A stretch of 64,000 nucleotides of DNA from assembly GCA_002794775.1 (NCBI GenBank), contig NBAY01000027.1:434001-498000 (forward strand), in the 5' to 3' direction. Every line of letters begins with the position of its first letter. Position 1 is the stretch's first letter. Source of the stretch: Porodaedalea pini (Eukaryota > Basidiomycota > Agaricomycetes > Hymenochaetales > Hymenochaetaceae). The notes below the pieces were generated by a model. The model had not been told where the DNA came from and searched no databases. It worked only from the letters and a program-made list of their open reading frames with translations. Below are positions 23,749-34,536 of this stretch, piece after piece. Made by a program: the position numbers and the translations under genes.

Positions 23749-25290
23749 ATGTCTCCCCCGACACCTGAACCTTTCAAGATCAATATCACGGAAGAGAGCC
23801 TAAGCAATTTAAATAAACGACTGGAACTTACGCGACTTCCAAACGAACTCGAAGATGAAGGCTGGAACTACGGCGCACCGCTCACTGATATTCGCAGCCT
23901 TGTGAAGTACTGGAAGGACGGCTTTGATTGGAGGAAGCCAGAGAATCATATAAACTCGTCCTTCTCCCAGTCCATGTTGGATATCGACGTCAATGGGCAC
24001 AGATCACTGAACGCGCACTTCCTCCATCACAGAAGTGAAGCTCTTGACGCGATTCCCCTTCTTTTCATTCATGGATGTACGTATGCTTCTTCCTGCGAAA
24101 CCAACGACCGACTACTAAGCAAATTCCACTGCAGGGTCCGGGAATTTCCTTGAAGCCGCAAGGCTCGTCCCACACTTGACAGATCCAGAGGGGCCTGTCC
24201 AGCCGTCCTTTCATGTCATTGTCATGATCCTTCCAGGATTTACGTTCTCTGAGGCTCCGAAGAAAAGAGGCTCCGCTCTGGCTCAATACGCTGAGGTGGG
24301 GCATAAGCTCATGCTTGCGCTGGGTTATGATGAATACGGTGTGTCCGATTTCCAGTTTTATTGAACTGAGATGCTGATATTTGTTTGATCGCAAGATGTT
24401 CAAGGCGATGATTGGGGCTCTGTTGTGAGGTTTTTCGTAAAGGTGCGTGATGAAAATACTAATGGAAACTTGATAGATCGCCACTACGATATCAGCGGAG
24501 TACGTCGGGGAACATTGTAAGGCTATCCATGCCAATATGATCATGTTCGTCTCTCAGTGTTGGTTTCCATAACTCTTTCTCAATCATGTTGCACTCCTCT
24601 AGCACCAACGTCCCGAAGTTATCGAGTAACCCTTTACTTTGGCTGCACAATGCGGTGACACCTTATACACCAGAGGAACGCGCCGGCCTTGCCCGGTCTT
24701 CATGGTTCTCCAAATAAGGGAGGGGATACTTCAATGAACAGGCAACTCGACCTCAAACTTTGGCGTATGGTCTCGCGGATTCACCTGTTGGTCTTCTGGC
24801 GTGGATTTACGAGAAGCTGGTCAATTGGATAGACGACGAAGGTTCGGCTTAAGTTTTGATCATTATCTGTTCACCGACTTAATGAGTCGATTGCCTTCCT
24901 TCTACTAGCATTCACGGTCAGGACCGGGCGCTTCCTTGTGCATCTACTTCGAACAGTCGCACCCTCCCGGTAAAACAGGCTCGCAGATACCGCTGCCTGT
25001 AACGAGCGTGTCCATCGGCATGTTGCAGTTCCCAAAAGATATCTTCGTCAGCCCTGCTCTGTGAGTACCTTGATTTAGATAAATATTAATGCAGTATTTC
25101 CTCATTGTTATGTCTCAAGGTTGGCAACGCAATATGGCCGCGTCGTCCAGAGGAAAGGCACTCTCGTGGTAGCTATTTTGTGGCTACAGAGGAACCGGAG
25201 GTGCTCATAGGCAATTTATGAAAGATGTTCGGGAAAGACGGACCCGCATATAATGCTGTTTCCATTGGCCCTGCGAGGGAGGGGTCAGCA
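23749..25290 (+). pseudogene. Epoxide hydrolase (EHN + alpha/beta hydrolase) pseudogene
   Basis: Remnant of a microsomal-type epoxide hydrolase. The start MSPPTPEPFKINITEESL and the EHN domain with PLTDIRSLVKYWKDGFDW are intact, as is the oxyanion region FIHGW/SGNFLEAARLVPHL across an intron (24077-24135 region). The nucleophile motif reads GDDWGSV, where the family has GGDWG. Damage: an in-frame TAA at 24715-24717 where relatives have Glu ([20 protein letters not shown]), loss of the usual segment between WIDDE (near 24840) and SRSGPGASLCIYFEQ (24910 on), a frame change near 25165 (VVQRK to HSRGSYFVATEEPEVL), and a TGA near 25217. The translation beyond each break is still clearly family-like, so inactivation looks fairly recent. 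Confidence 0.85.
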
Positions 25291-25604
25291 CAGATCTAGA
25301 ATGTGTGCGAAGGATCGTAGTGATCCTCCCCTCTCTGGTCATAATTGCGCGGCTGCTCGGTACTTGCTATACGCCTAAGGGACATTATAGTCATTTTTGC
25401 ATGATATCGTGTAGCAGTGAGAAATGTAGCAAGACTGACGGATAGGATATACGGCACTATTATGCCTTGAAGATTAAATGTTGAGGTTCAAAACATTAAT
25501 GGTGAGTTAGTCGACCTTCGAAGGCCGAGGTCGTGGGAAAGCATTGAGTCAATGCTCAAAAACGCGTAGCACGCTTTCTGCACGTTGGTCGACGGTCGCA
25601 TAAG

Positions 25605-27512
25605 ATGGCTCGTTATAAGCATGGTGGTCTTCCGTACACAATAGTTATAAAGCTCGGTATGTTTCACTGTTTGCAAATTTCCCACTGCAGCCTGGAGCTG
25701 AGTCTTTAGGGACATCGTCAATTGTTCATGAGACTACTCATCAGCCATTGCTGTCGCGGCTTTCTGCGATCGTCGAGACTGTCTTGCGTCTCAAGGCCGA
25801 AGGTCATAAGGTCGTACTTGTTAGCTCGGGGGCTATAGGTGTTGGACTGAAAACTATGAATCTGGGAAGTAGGCCGAAAAATCTAGCTGGCGTTCAGGTG
25901 CGTGGAGGTCGCTCTGTTATAGCATTATTCAAATGTTGAATAGACATCAGGCACTAGCAGCGATCGGTCAAGGCCGGCTCATTGCATTATGGGACAATCT
26001 GTTCGGCCAGCTTGGCCAGCCTATTGCGCAGATCCTGCTTACTCGGGGCGACATAGCTGATGTTCGTAGCGTCGCTTTGCGAACGAGCTCCCGATCTCAT
26101 TTTGAATGACCAGAGGACACGTTATCTGAATGCCGTGAATACCCTCACAGAACTACTCACCATGGGTGTGGTTCCCATAGTGAACGAAAACGACACGATC
26201 TCCGTCAGCGTACGCTACTTTCACTTTTTCTTTCTTGCCGTATCAAGACCCGTAAATGCGTTACCACAGGAAATAAAATTCGGAGATAATGACACTTTAT
26301 CGGCCATCACTTCGTCGATGCTGCATGCCGACTATCTCTTCTTGTTGACAGATGTGGACGGCCTGTACACCACCAATCCTCGAAAGGATCCGTCGGCGAG
26401 ACCCATTGATGTTGTCACCTCAATCCAAGCAATCCGCTCCCAAGGTACATTTAATGGTCCGCTTTTGAGTCTGATATCTCTGAATACTACTGCCGTCTAG
26501 TCAGCACAAAAACGCTTGGATCGAAGCTGGGCACTGGTGGGATGGAGACAAAGCTCATTGCTGCCGAAATCGCTACTGCAGCTGGGGTGACTACAATCAT
26601 ATCCTCCAGCGCACATCCTGAACGGATATTTGATATCATCGAGTATAATTGCGCCACTCGTTTCACCTCTTCGTCTTCCACGCCATCCACTCCCCAGGAG
26701 TCTCTCTCTGGTCGTTCAAGCCCTTTACCTGAAGAATCAACCCCGAAGAAAGACTCGCGAGAGAGCACGCCGTCTCCTCAGAAATCTCCTTCCGATCGTC
26801 CTGCGCACACGATGTTTACGCCAGCGCAGTCTCCACTGCGTGATCTGAAATCATGGACGTCACACACTCTGGCCCCGGCAGGCAGCGTTATTGTGGACGC
26901 AGGCGCGCATCTCGTGTTATCACGTCGGGACTCCGGTGGACGTCTTCTTCCTGCAGGCGTGCTCGGTGTCAAGGGAACATTTGCGTCCGGACAGGCAGTA
27001 CGCATTTCCGTGCGGAAGCGTAGGCCGGAGGCACCGCCTGTTGAAGAACGAGACGTCACGACGGCCATGGCGAAAGCAACACTGGCATCGTATGCACAGG
27101 GCTCTCCATTCGTGACCCAGCCAAGTACACCGATGCTACTGCCCGCTGCTTCGATGACGTCGTCGATCATGTCGCTCGAGCAGTTTCCGCGCTCGGCGTC
27201 GGCAGATAGCAGCTCGTCGGCGTCGACAGCACACCCGGATGCGTGGGAGGATGACCATCATGACAAAGACGACGATGAGGCTGACGAGGGGTGGGACCTC
27301 GTTGAGGTCGGACGAGGTCTTGCTAACTACAACTCCGCGCAGATTAGGCGCGTAAAAGGGATGAAAAGGTCGGAGTATATCTGCCATTTGGCTCATTCCA
27401 TACGCTTCGTTAAAGGAGTCTTGATTTCAGCTCGAATATCCCACATGTACTGGGCTATGCGGACTCGGAGTACGTGGTAGAAAATATCACCATAAGGGTT
27501 CCGCCGTCATGA
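25605..27512 (+). CDS. PRO1: Glutamate 5-kinase with PUA domain (proline biosynthesis)
   Basis: Phosphorylates glutamate in the first step of proline synthesis; cytosolic. Join: 25605..25656, 25710..25897, 25951..26061, 26114..26209, 26270..26444, 26501..27368, 27431..27512 (523 aa). Motifs: TIVIKLGTSSIV (start of the kinase fold, intron after KLG), [42 protein letters not shown] Ser/Pro-rich linker of about 60 residues precedes the PUA domain ([32 protein letters not shown]). The PUA domain carries a long low-complexity insertion before [19 protein letters not shown] and ends [18 protein letters not shown]. The start at 25605 is chosen because it splices directly into the conserved kinase start. 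Confidence 0.93.
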
Positions 27513-27944
27513 TTCTTGTCATTTTGATGGCCCACGTTCTCTTCGATGTTGTAGGATATTTGTTTTCCCAGCTTTGGGGACTGTTTCCCTTGCCTTACGC
27601 TGTTTTGCAAAAGTATTTAGTGAATGAAATGTAGACACTATCGAACATTGCACGGTCAATTCGCAAGCTCGGGTCCCGTGAATATAAGACAATGAAGGAT
27701 GTTCTGACCACGACTTGATACAATCATGAAAGCAATAGGGCCTGATAATAAACTGGAATGAGATACATAATAATGCTTAATCAATCCAGAGGCGCAGGAG
27801 CAGCTTCAGGCTCCTTATTCCTCAATGTTTCCTCGATCTTAGCTCCAGCTGCTTTCCGTTCTTCGAGGGATGGCTGCGCAGCTGTAGACGAGTATCCGAG
27901 ACCTTACAACGATGAACAATGTTATCTGCGGAGGTGGCCAGGTC
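27513..27944. other. Tail-to-tail intergenic region PRO1 / DOPA-dioxygenase-like
   Basis: 432 bp between two convergent stop codons. No protein or RNA signal seen; presumably both 3' UTRs. Confidence 0.35.
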
Positions 27945-28821
27945 TTAAAAGGAATAAATACCAAGGCTGGGGTATTGGAGAGGTATATTCTCGGAAAACA
28001 CCGGAAGTGTAGATAAATCGAGCGGAAAGGATGGGCCTATCCATGCATTGCGGGATTCGTGATCTCTGTATAAGTGTTCAGCATCCAGCTCGGTGACACT
28101 GAAAGAGAAGGACTTACGCCCGCTAATTACCATAAATAAAGGTTAAAAGGGGGTTTAGCCGCCCTTCTCCATGGATGGTGTTCGATTTTGCAAATCATAT
28201 TCTGACTTACCTCTTCTTTCGTCAATGGATGGACAAGGATGCTAGTGAGTGGTGAGTGAGTCATTAATGCTACCATGGACGAGCTGAATGTAGCACGGGA
28301 TACAGTTCTGACCTGAGATCACCTCGATTCAAGCAAAGATACGAGAAGACAGACGCAAATGATTCAGATGGACACCAAATCTCGTACGATCCTGAAAGGA
28401 GTCCTATGTGTGAGTCCGTGACCTTCTAATGCTCTTCTGTAAATATCTCTACCAGCGGGATGGGGCCCTATAGGGGCTGTGTTCACTCTGAAAAGAGGAA
28501 CAGCTACGAAAGCCCCGTCGCGTCTTAGGCGGAGGACAGAGTCGCGCAGAGCCAAAGCAGCTTTATGTTGTTCCTTGTTGCGCTGAAGAAAGTAGATATC
28601 TGTGTAAGAGATGCAGCGAGTTGACATATTATTCTGAGTACCAGGAAGAGTGTGAAGTGCTCACGAAAGTGCCATTCCCTAGCCAGGTTAGAAAGTAAGA
28701 CCAGATAAAATTAATCAAGTAAGTTGATGCTGGCGTACTTTACTTCGTTGTCAAGGACATCCTTTACACTAGATGGAGGACCAGTGTAGGTAGGAAGAGC
28801 GGGAGGTTCAAGTATTTGCAT
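27945..28821 (-). CDS. DOPA 4,5-dioxygenase-like domain protein
   Basis: Small metal-dependent extradiol-dioxygenase-like protein; a specific substrate cannot be assigned. Join: 27945..28088, 28211..28241, 28313..28391, 28453..28599, 28665..28678, 28739..28821 (165 aa). The family motifs are assembled only after splicing: EVKEWHFHIYFLQRN, PIGPHPAGSYEIW, SYLCLNRGDLSILVHPLTKEE, and RDHESRNAWIGPSFPLDLS. The exon encoding Trp-His-Phe of the first motif is only 14 nt. The last intron (122 nt) is best closed at a GAG/CTG acceptor, since the nearer CAG breaks the frame. The family includes Amanita DODA (betalain pigment), but most fungal members are uncharacterised. The gene lacks any pigment-gene neighbours. 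Confidence 0.85.
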
Positions 28822-29039
28822 CCTCAATTCGCCTTGGTGGAGGTGAGTGTGAAAGATAAGAATGTTTAGTAAGCGCTTGCGAGCCCACAAGTACAAATTG
28901 TGCCATCCATGCACACAAGATGCCCGCTCTCATAATATGACGTAAATTCAAACAGACAAGCTATACAGTAGTAACTGCAGAGTCGAGCCACGTTTCAATC
29001 CAAGGAAAAGCAGAACGGTATTATTCCTTAGATACATGG

Positions 29040-32002
29040 TTAACTTGGATACCTTCCACGATCGACCTCAAAGAAGGAATATAAAATACAGGTAAAACAT
29101 ACATATGAAGAATAAGTGTGCTTAGAATTGGAACGGATATCCCTCAAATTTCCACTGAAGGCAGAGGAATCTACCGATACTGGAGGAGAGCTGGGTTTCG
29201 TTGAAAAGCTGCGTTTATCGGATGAGTGTGCAACGAGCCGGGATGAGCCGCGCAGTATGCCCAGTTCATCCAAGGCCTCCTCCTCCCTCGCACTCGCACT
29301 TGATGAAGAAGGTAAACTATTCGAAGGGACGGTGTGCGATGCATAATTTGCTTGTCGGGCCTTTTCCTGAAGGCGCAATAGGACAGGCTAGTTAAATAAT
29401 CATTCAGTTAGTGATCAAGCGGAAATCATGCATGTTGAAAACGAGCTCACGAAACCGTTTTTTATTACTGGGTGCTTATAGTAACGGAACAATTCAATAG
29501 AGGTCTCAAGACTTTTGAATGCGGTGATCGCATAGCTCGTTCCGGGACATCGTGTCGCGACGGAACCAACGACGAACTTTCGTAAGTGAGTTAATAGAGC
29601 ATGAAACTGTACATGACGAAACAGCCTCACTCCACACTCCAATGCATGAGCCACGACAGGCCAGAAACGAATGATCCAGCCGAAGATGTTCATACAAATT
29701 TGATACAGCTCGTCGAGAACCGAGGTGGCATTGTTGAAGATAGTTACGAATGACATCCCGTACGGCGGCTGAAGCGGGTTGCCTCGAAACTCGGTGATGG
29801 ACTTTCCGAAGAAGTTCCGGTGCAGGTACGAGCGAACTGGGCAGCAATATAAGCTTAAGCTTTAGACACATCCATGCAGGTAGAATCAGAACACGCTTAC
29901 GAAGACTCTTATAGTAGAGCATCCTGTTCTTTTGTGACAGTGAGACAATATCTTCGTCGTCGTCGCTCGCTCGCGGATCTCGATGTCGCCAAATTCGCGG
30001 ATCTTCTTGTCAAATTTAAGAATCCCGTAGTACTTGAGGGGCGTGGAATCTGCACAGAGCCTGTCCGTCACTGGGGCTATGCACTCGTTGAGAAATTGCA
30101 GCTTCCACATCTTGTCTGGACAATCGAATATAGAGACGATCAAGGTCAAAGTGGGGATACTACGTACAGCTTGGGAACGTCTTCCTTTCAGTAGACGCAA
30201 TAGCATCTGGATCCTGAGGCAATTGCACATCAACGGAACTCCTTACAAAGGCAGGAGGTCTTCCTCCTGCAAGACACTGGGACATCGTGCACAGTAAGCC
30301 TGAGTAGCAAAAGCCGCAAACAAATTCTAGAGTACACCTGCCAGTTGCAGACCAAATACATTTCCCAGAATACTTTCCGCCTTCGCTCCATATTTTTGGG
30401 TCAAGCTTCCACCGACCAGGGTCGCGATCTACCAACATGAACTACTTGTTCAATTTAACAGGATAAATCAATAACTTACGCAGACCAATCTAAAAATTAA
30501 AAACAAATATCAGTGCCGTGATGCGTCACTTCCAGCTAGCCAACAGACCCACACTACCTGCAATACTCGCAGCCAGAAAAATCACCTTCCATGACTCTTC
30601 AAGGTTATTTTTCCGTATCGCAACGACATCGTATATGGCCATTAGAGTTAATGCTTGAACAGTAGATAAAGATGCGCTTTCAAAGACAGGTTGAAGGCCA
30701 AGGGCTACCCGTGCGAGATGATAATAAAGCTGGCCCTCATCATTCTTCGGCTCTCTGGATCGATCTCCTGCGGCCCCGCAAGCGAAGACCATAAGCAGCA
30801 GACCTAAATCATGGATATCAGTCTTCGGCAGCATTGTTTCTGTGTTCTCCGCCGGCATACTAGTGCCGATTGACCGCTTGTATACTGACGGGAGGAGCTC
30901 ATCCACGATCTGCTCGCGGTTGACGGGTATATTATACCAGCCAATATTCTTGAGATATGATTCGTAAAGCACGGAGGCACGTTCCCAGGTGGGGAGTTGC
31001 GCTTCAATGATGACTCGAACATCATCTTTAGGGAGGTTGATCGGGGTAAATGGCCACATTCGAGCAAGCTCATAGAGCTGCGGAGGGACTTGCGGGTGAT
31101 CCTCCTCTTGCTCTTGCTCTTCGTGAGTTCCGGAGGTAATTTCAGTTTATCGTCCGAGAAAATATGGCTTTAGAGGGAGTTCAAGGATTCGGCCGTTGCG
31201 ACGTACTAGCAATATGCCCTATAAAAGCAGAGAATGAGACGGATTGTTGATATCCATGTCAGCTATAAGTGTCTCACCTCTGAGCCAGCTGAAGGACCTA
31301 AAAATCGCGTTTCACCGTCATCAAAAACCTTGAGGGCACCGAACGAGTCGAGCGGATCGTGTGGATGCCGAGGGATATCGTCCTCAGATGTTACATTGTG
31401 ACCAACAACATATTTAAATGCTTTGAGATCGTTGCAAAGAAGCGGGTGGGGACCAGCAGAGTTACTGGAGTGCGAGGTCTGTAGGGCATCTTCAAGCTCC
31501 CGAATTCGTTCGCTCTTGTCAACCAGTTTCAAATGGAGCTCCTCTGTATCAGTCAGAACGAATCTGCGAGTGGTTTTTCAGTTTCATGCAGTGACTTGCT
31601 TAACATTCTGCATGAACCTTGTCCCCTGCCCACTAGACAATATCCCTGCACAGCAAACAGATTCAGCGAGACATAGGAACGCTGAGATTAAGTGTGTACC
31701 ATTCGGGCAGATGCTTTGGCAACCGCGTCGCACACATGAGGAGCAAGGTAACTAATCGCATTGTGGGTGAAAGGTGGTATCACGGGGGAAAAGAGTCAGA
31801 AGAGGGCTGTTTCGCTACTCTGACATATGGCGACCTCATTTAACTTACTTTTTTTATCGCAACGCAATTTCAGCCTGTGAAAGCCCTAGACTTAGAAGTT
31901 TAGACAGGGTCAAAACAGAGCAACGTACCGTCGACATTCGGCGCACGAAATCTCTCCTCGAGATCGGTTGAGCTCTTTCTCTCTCTGACGGAGAGTTTGC
32001 AT
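29040..32002 (-). CDS. Zn2Cys6 fungal transcription factor, with apparent frameshifts
   Basis: Nuclear regulator of the fungal-specific binuclear zinc cluster family. Starts MQTLRQREKELNRSRGEISC; the zinc cluster is CAECRR/LKLRCDKK/LPCSSCVRRGCQSIC across three exons (31929..32002, 31849..31874, 31700..31751). Next are SGQGTRFVLTDTEELH and a coiled coil, then the Fungal_trans domain (ASIAGS/IGLH/RDPGRWKLDP ... RKVFWEMYLVCNWQ/CLAGGRPPAFVRSSVDVQLPQD) and C-terminal helices (LHRNFFGKSITEF). Later exons: 30553..~31150, 30480..30489 (10 nt), 30338..30428, 30168..30276, 29901..30115, 29451..29836, 29040..29387. Three places break the frame: A7 at 31849-31855, A5 at 30393-30397, and near 29965-29985. 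Junctions around 31130-31220 are unsure. It is either a pseudogene or carries sequencing indels. Confidence 0.75.
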
Positions 32003-32580
32003 AATGTGATCGGTTTTTGAGTACGGCTGGGAGGATGGGGGCGTCATATCGCTATGTTTCTTTCCAGTGTTGTGATTCATGCCAGTTCGATAGAAACAAA
32101 AGGTTAAAGGCCAGAAAGTGTCTTCAGATGAAAGCCGTTAGGGTCAGTAAAGGTTATGGAACAAGTTGCCGCTGCCAGTGCTGGAGGCGTCAGTTTGTAT
32201 GATCTCAGACTTTTTGATCGGCGATCTGATGGTATACAAATCGGGAAAGACAGAATCAGGTTCTCAAATCTCGACCCTTCACTCAACTGGCTCATAATGT
32301 GCTGAAGTGCTTTCTAGCTTTATTACTATTACTATTCCTATTCTCTCTCATCAAGTTGCTCATAATCAAGCCTTACGACTCTGCGCATCAGCCAGGCTGG
32401 GACTCCCCAATCGCTTGTCAGTGCTAGCTAGCCTTCTTTGCAATGAGATTCATGTTGTAAACCTGACTAACAACCAAGACCTAGTCCTGAATATGATGCT
32501 GAGACCATCATAGCTCTATATAATGTCCGACCAGCCGCGTCATCCACCTCATCGTCCATAATACAACGACCACCTTCGTG
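32003..32580. other. Divergent intergenic region regulator / PL14
   Basis: 578 bp between the divergent starts of the Zn2Cys6 gene and the lyase. A plausible double promoter; no conserved site recognised. Position 32517-32524 reads TATATAAT, a TATA-like sequence about 60 bp before the lyase ATG. Confidence 0.4.
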
Positions 32581-34414
32581 ATGAAGGGACTTTCAACTCT
32601 TATCCTTCTCTGCTCACCCTGCCTCCTCGTCCTCTCAACCCCACTTCGATATGTCCATCTTCGTCAACTGCCGCCGGCGATACAGATCAGTTGGATCACT
32701 TCCTCGTCAGCGATCTCGTTAGAAAGGACCACTACGACCTCCGATATCGCCACGATCGACAGTTCCGGAAGCTCCCCTGCATCGGATCAGCCAGATGGCA
32801 CGCAAGTGCCATTTCTATGGGGCCCTCCTCTCCCTCTCCCTCCATCTCCGGACCCAGTTTCTGTTACTATTACAACGGCCTTCGAGACGCTGTCTGAGGT
32901 CTTCACGTCGACAAAGTACGAACAGCCGAAGACTGTGACGCTCACTGCGGCGCCGACGACTGTCACCGATACAATCACAGTTTCGGAAACATTCACAGCG
33001 ACGCCGGGCAGCTTCTGGTCAGTGCCCGCACAATTCTCGAACCTCGACTCCTTCAAAATTGCCCACTTCGCATGCGGCGAGCAGAACCTGCAAATCACGA
33101 AAGGTGTACCTCCGAATGCGACTGATGATCCTCTGGCGGTGAACCTCGAGACTGTTGACGACGACATGGAGACTTCGTACGGCCAAGACGACCTCGCCAA
33201 TTCTTCTTCTGCACTACAGCTTCTCTATCCCGCAGACTCGATCAATCCGGGCAATTCACCCCAGGGCGGCGCTGATTTCTACGCGACACCGCTGCCGCTC
33301 GCCGATGCCTCCAACGTCACTCTGGAGTACAGCGTCTTCTTCCCGGTGGGGTTCAACTGGGTGCAAGGCGGCAAGCTTCCCGGGTTATACGGCGGGCACA
33401 TGACCTGTTCGGGGGGAGACGACGCGACATCGTGCTTCAGTACACGCTTGATGTGGAGAACAAGAGGGGCAGGCGAACTGTACCTAGTACGTGATAACTC
33501 ACGACTCGTTGAAGTTTGAAAAAGTGGCTAACCATCTCACAGTACGCTCCGAAAGACAAGCAGACGTCTGCTCTCTGCCATGCACCGCCGCAGTCTGTGT
33601 GCGACGCCGCCTACGGACTCTCAGTCGGGCGGGGATCATTCAGTTTCACTCCGGGAGCCTGGACTCACGTGCGCCAGACAGTCAGCCTAAACACGCCGGG
33701 CGAGCAGGATGGGGGCTTCAGACTCGAGGTGAATGGGAGGCTCATTATGGAGCGTCATGACGTATTTTATCGCGATATCCCATCCACAACTACATCATCC
33801 GCCAGTGCAGTACAGACGAGTTCAGATGAAGATACCGATGCAGATGATGGCGGGTTACTCTCGCCATTGATTGGAGGTGTACTGAACCCCCTTCATAGAA
33901 CCGGTATCAATGAGGGAATTCTTCCGCCGATCGGAAAGGATATCAATCGGTCCTCCTCCGCGTCGGACTTGGACTACCCGACCACAGACCGTCCACCGCT
34001 CCTTCCATTCCAACAGCCCTACTTTGAATCGCCTGTAACGAACGATGCCGCCTCAGCGCTCATCTATAATCTCACCGCATCTCGTTCTGCGATGGTTGAG
34101 ACTGTGCTTATGCGCTCCACTATAACGCAAGTAGCTCCGCAATCGACGGTAACGATTGCGAACTACCTCTGGGCACATACGTACAATAGTGCGGGGAAGG
34201 AGATGGTGATACCAGGCGTTAGCGACAGCGGTCCCAAACCGATCGCGTTCTCCGGCCTCTTCTTCAGGTAAGGCTTACCCAGACACTTGTGCATACGCAG
34301 AGCTAACCGGCTTCTTGATTTAGCACGTTCTTTGGAGGTAGTTCAGAGGAATACGCAACTCCGACGGATCAGTACTCGTGGTTCAAGGACTTTGCTATAA
34401 CCATCAACTCGTAG
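32581..34414 (+). CDS. Secreted polysaccharide lyase family 14-like protein
   Basis: Probable extracellular beta-elimination lyase on uronic-acid-containing glycans (family PL14 includes alginate and glucuronan lyases). Join: 32581..33486, 33543..34267, 34324..34414 (573 aa). A signal peptide is visible (MKGLSTLILLCSPCLLVLS). A Ser/Thr-rich linker (VSVTITTAFETLSEV) precedes the catalytic domain: LEYSVFFPVGFNWVQGGKLP, GLYGGHMTCSGGDDATSCFS, STRLMWRTRGAGELYLYAPK, GRGSFSFTPGAWTHVRQTV, and GLFFSTFFGGSSEEYATP at the end. A low-complexity insertion sits after MERHDVFYRD, dividing the domain. The first Met after the upstream GTG is used. The gene converges on F-box copy 1. Confidence 0.85.
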
Positions 34415-34536
34415 AAGGGCTAGTATTGAGTTGGTGGAATACTGTGGCTTGACTGTGTAGAATAGATGCACCGAATAATTTCCACTGTACGAAAGCCGAC
34501 CGTGCTTGACACATCTCAGAGTTCATATCTGGACAA

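Noticed and set aside
28089..28135. 5-nt exon CGGGC with a 19-nt intron at the end of the DOPA-dioxygenase-like gene
   Set aside because: A single longer intron closed at the GAG/CTG acceptor keeps phase and gives the family sequence with no such oddities.
27945..28821. Betalain-type pigment cluster
   Set aside because: Only the dioxygenase-like gene is present; no tyrosinase, P450 or glucosyltransferase partner lies next to it.
31849..31874. Treating the A7 run as proof that the regulator is dead
   Set aside because: Homopolymer length is error-prone and a weak alternative donor exists, so I report it as uncertain.
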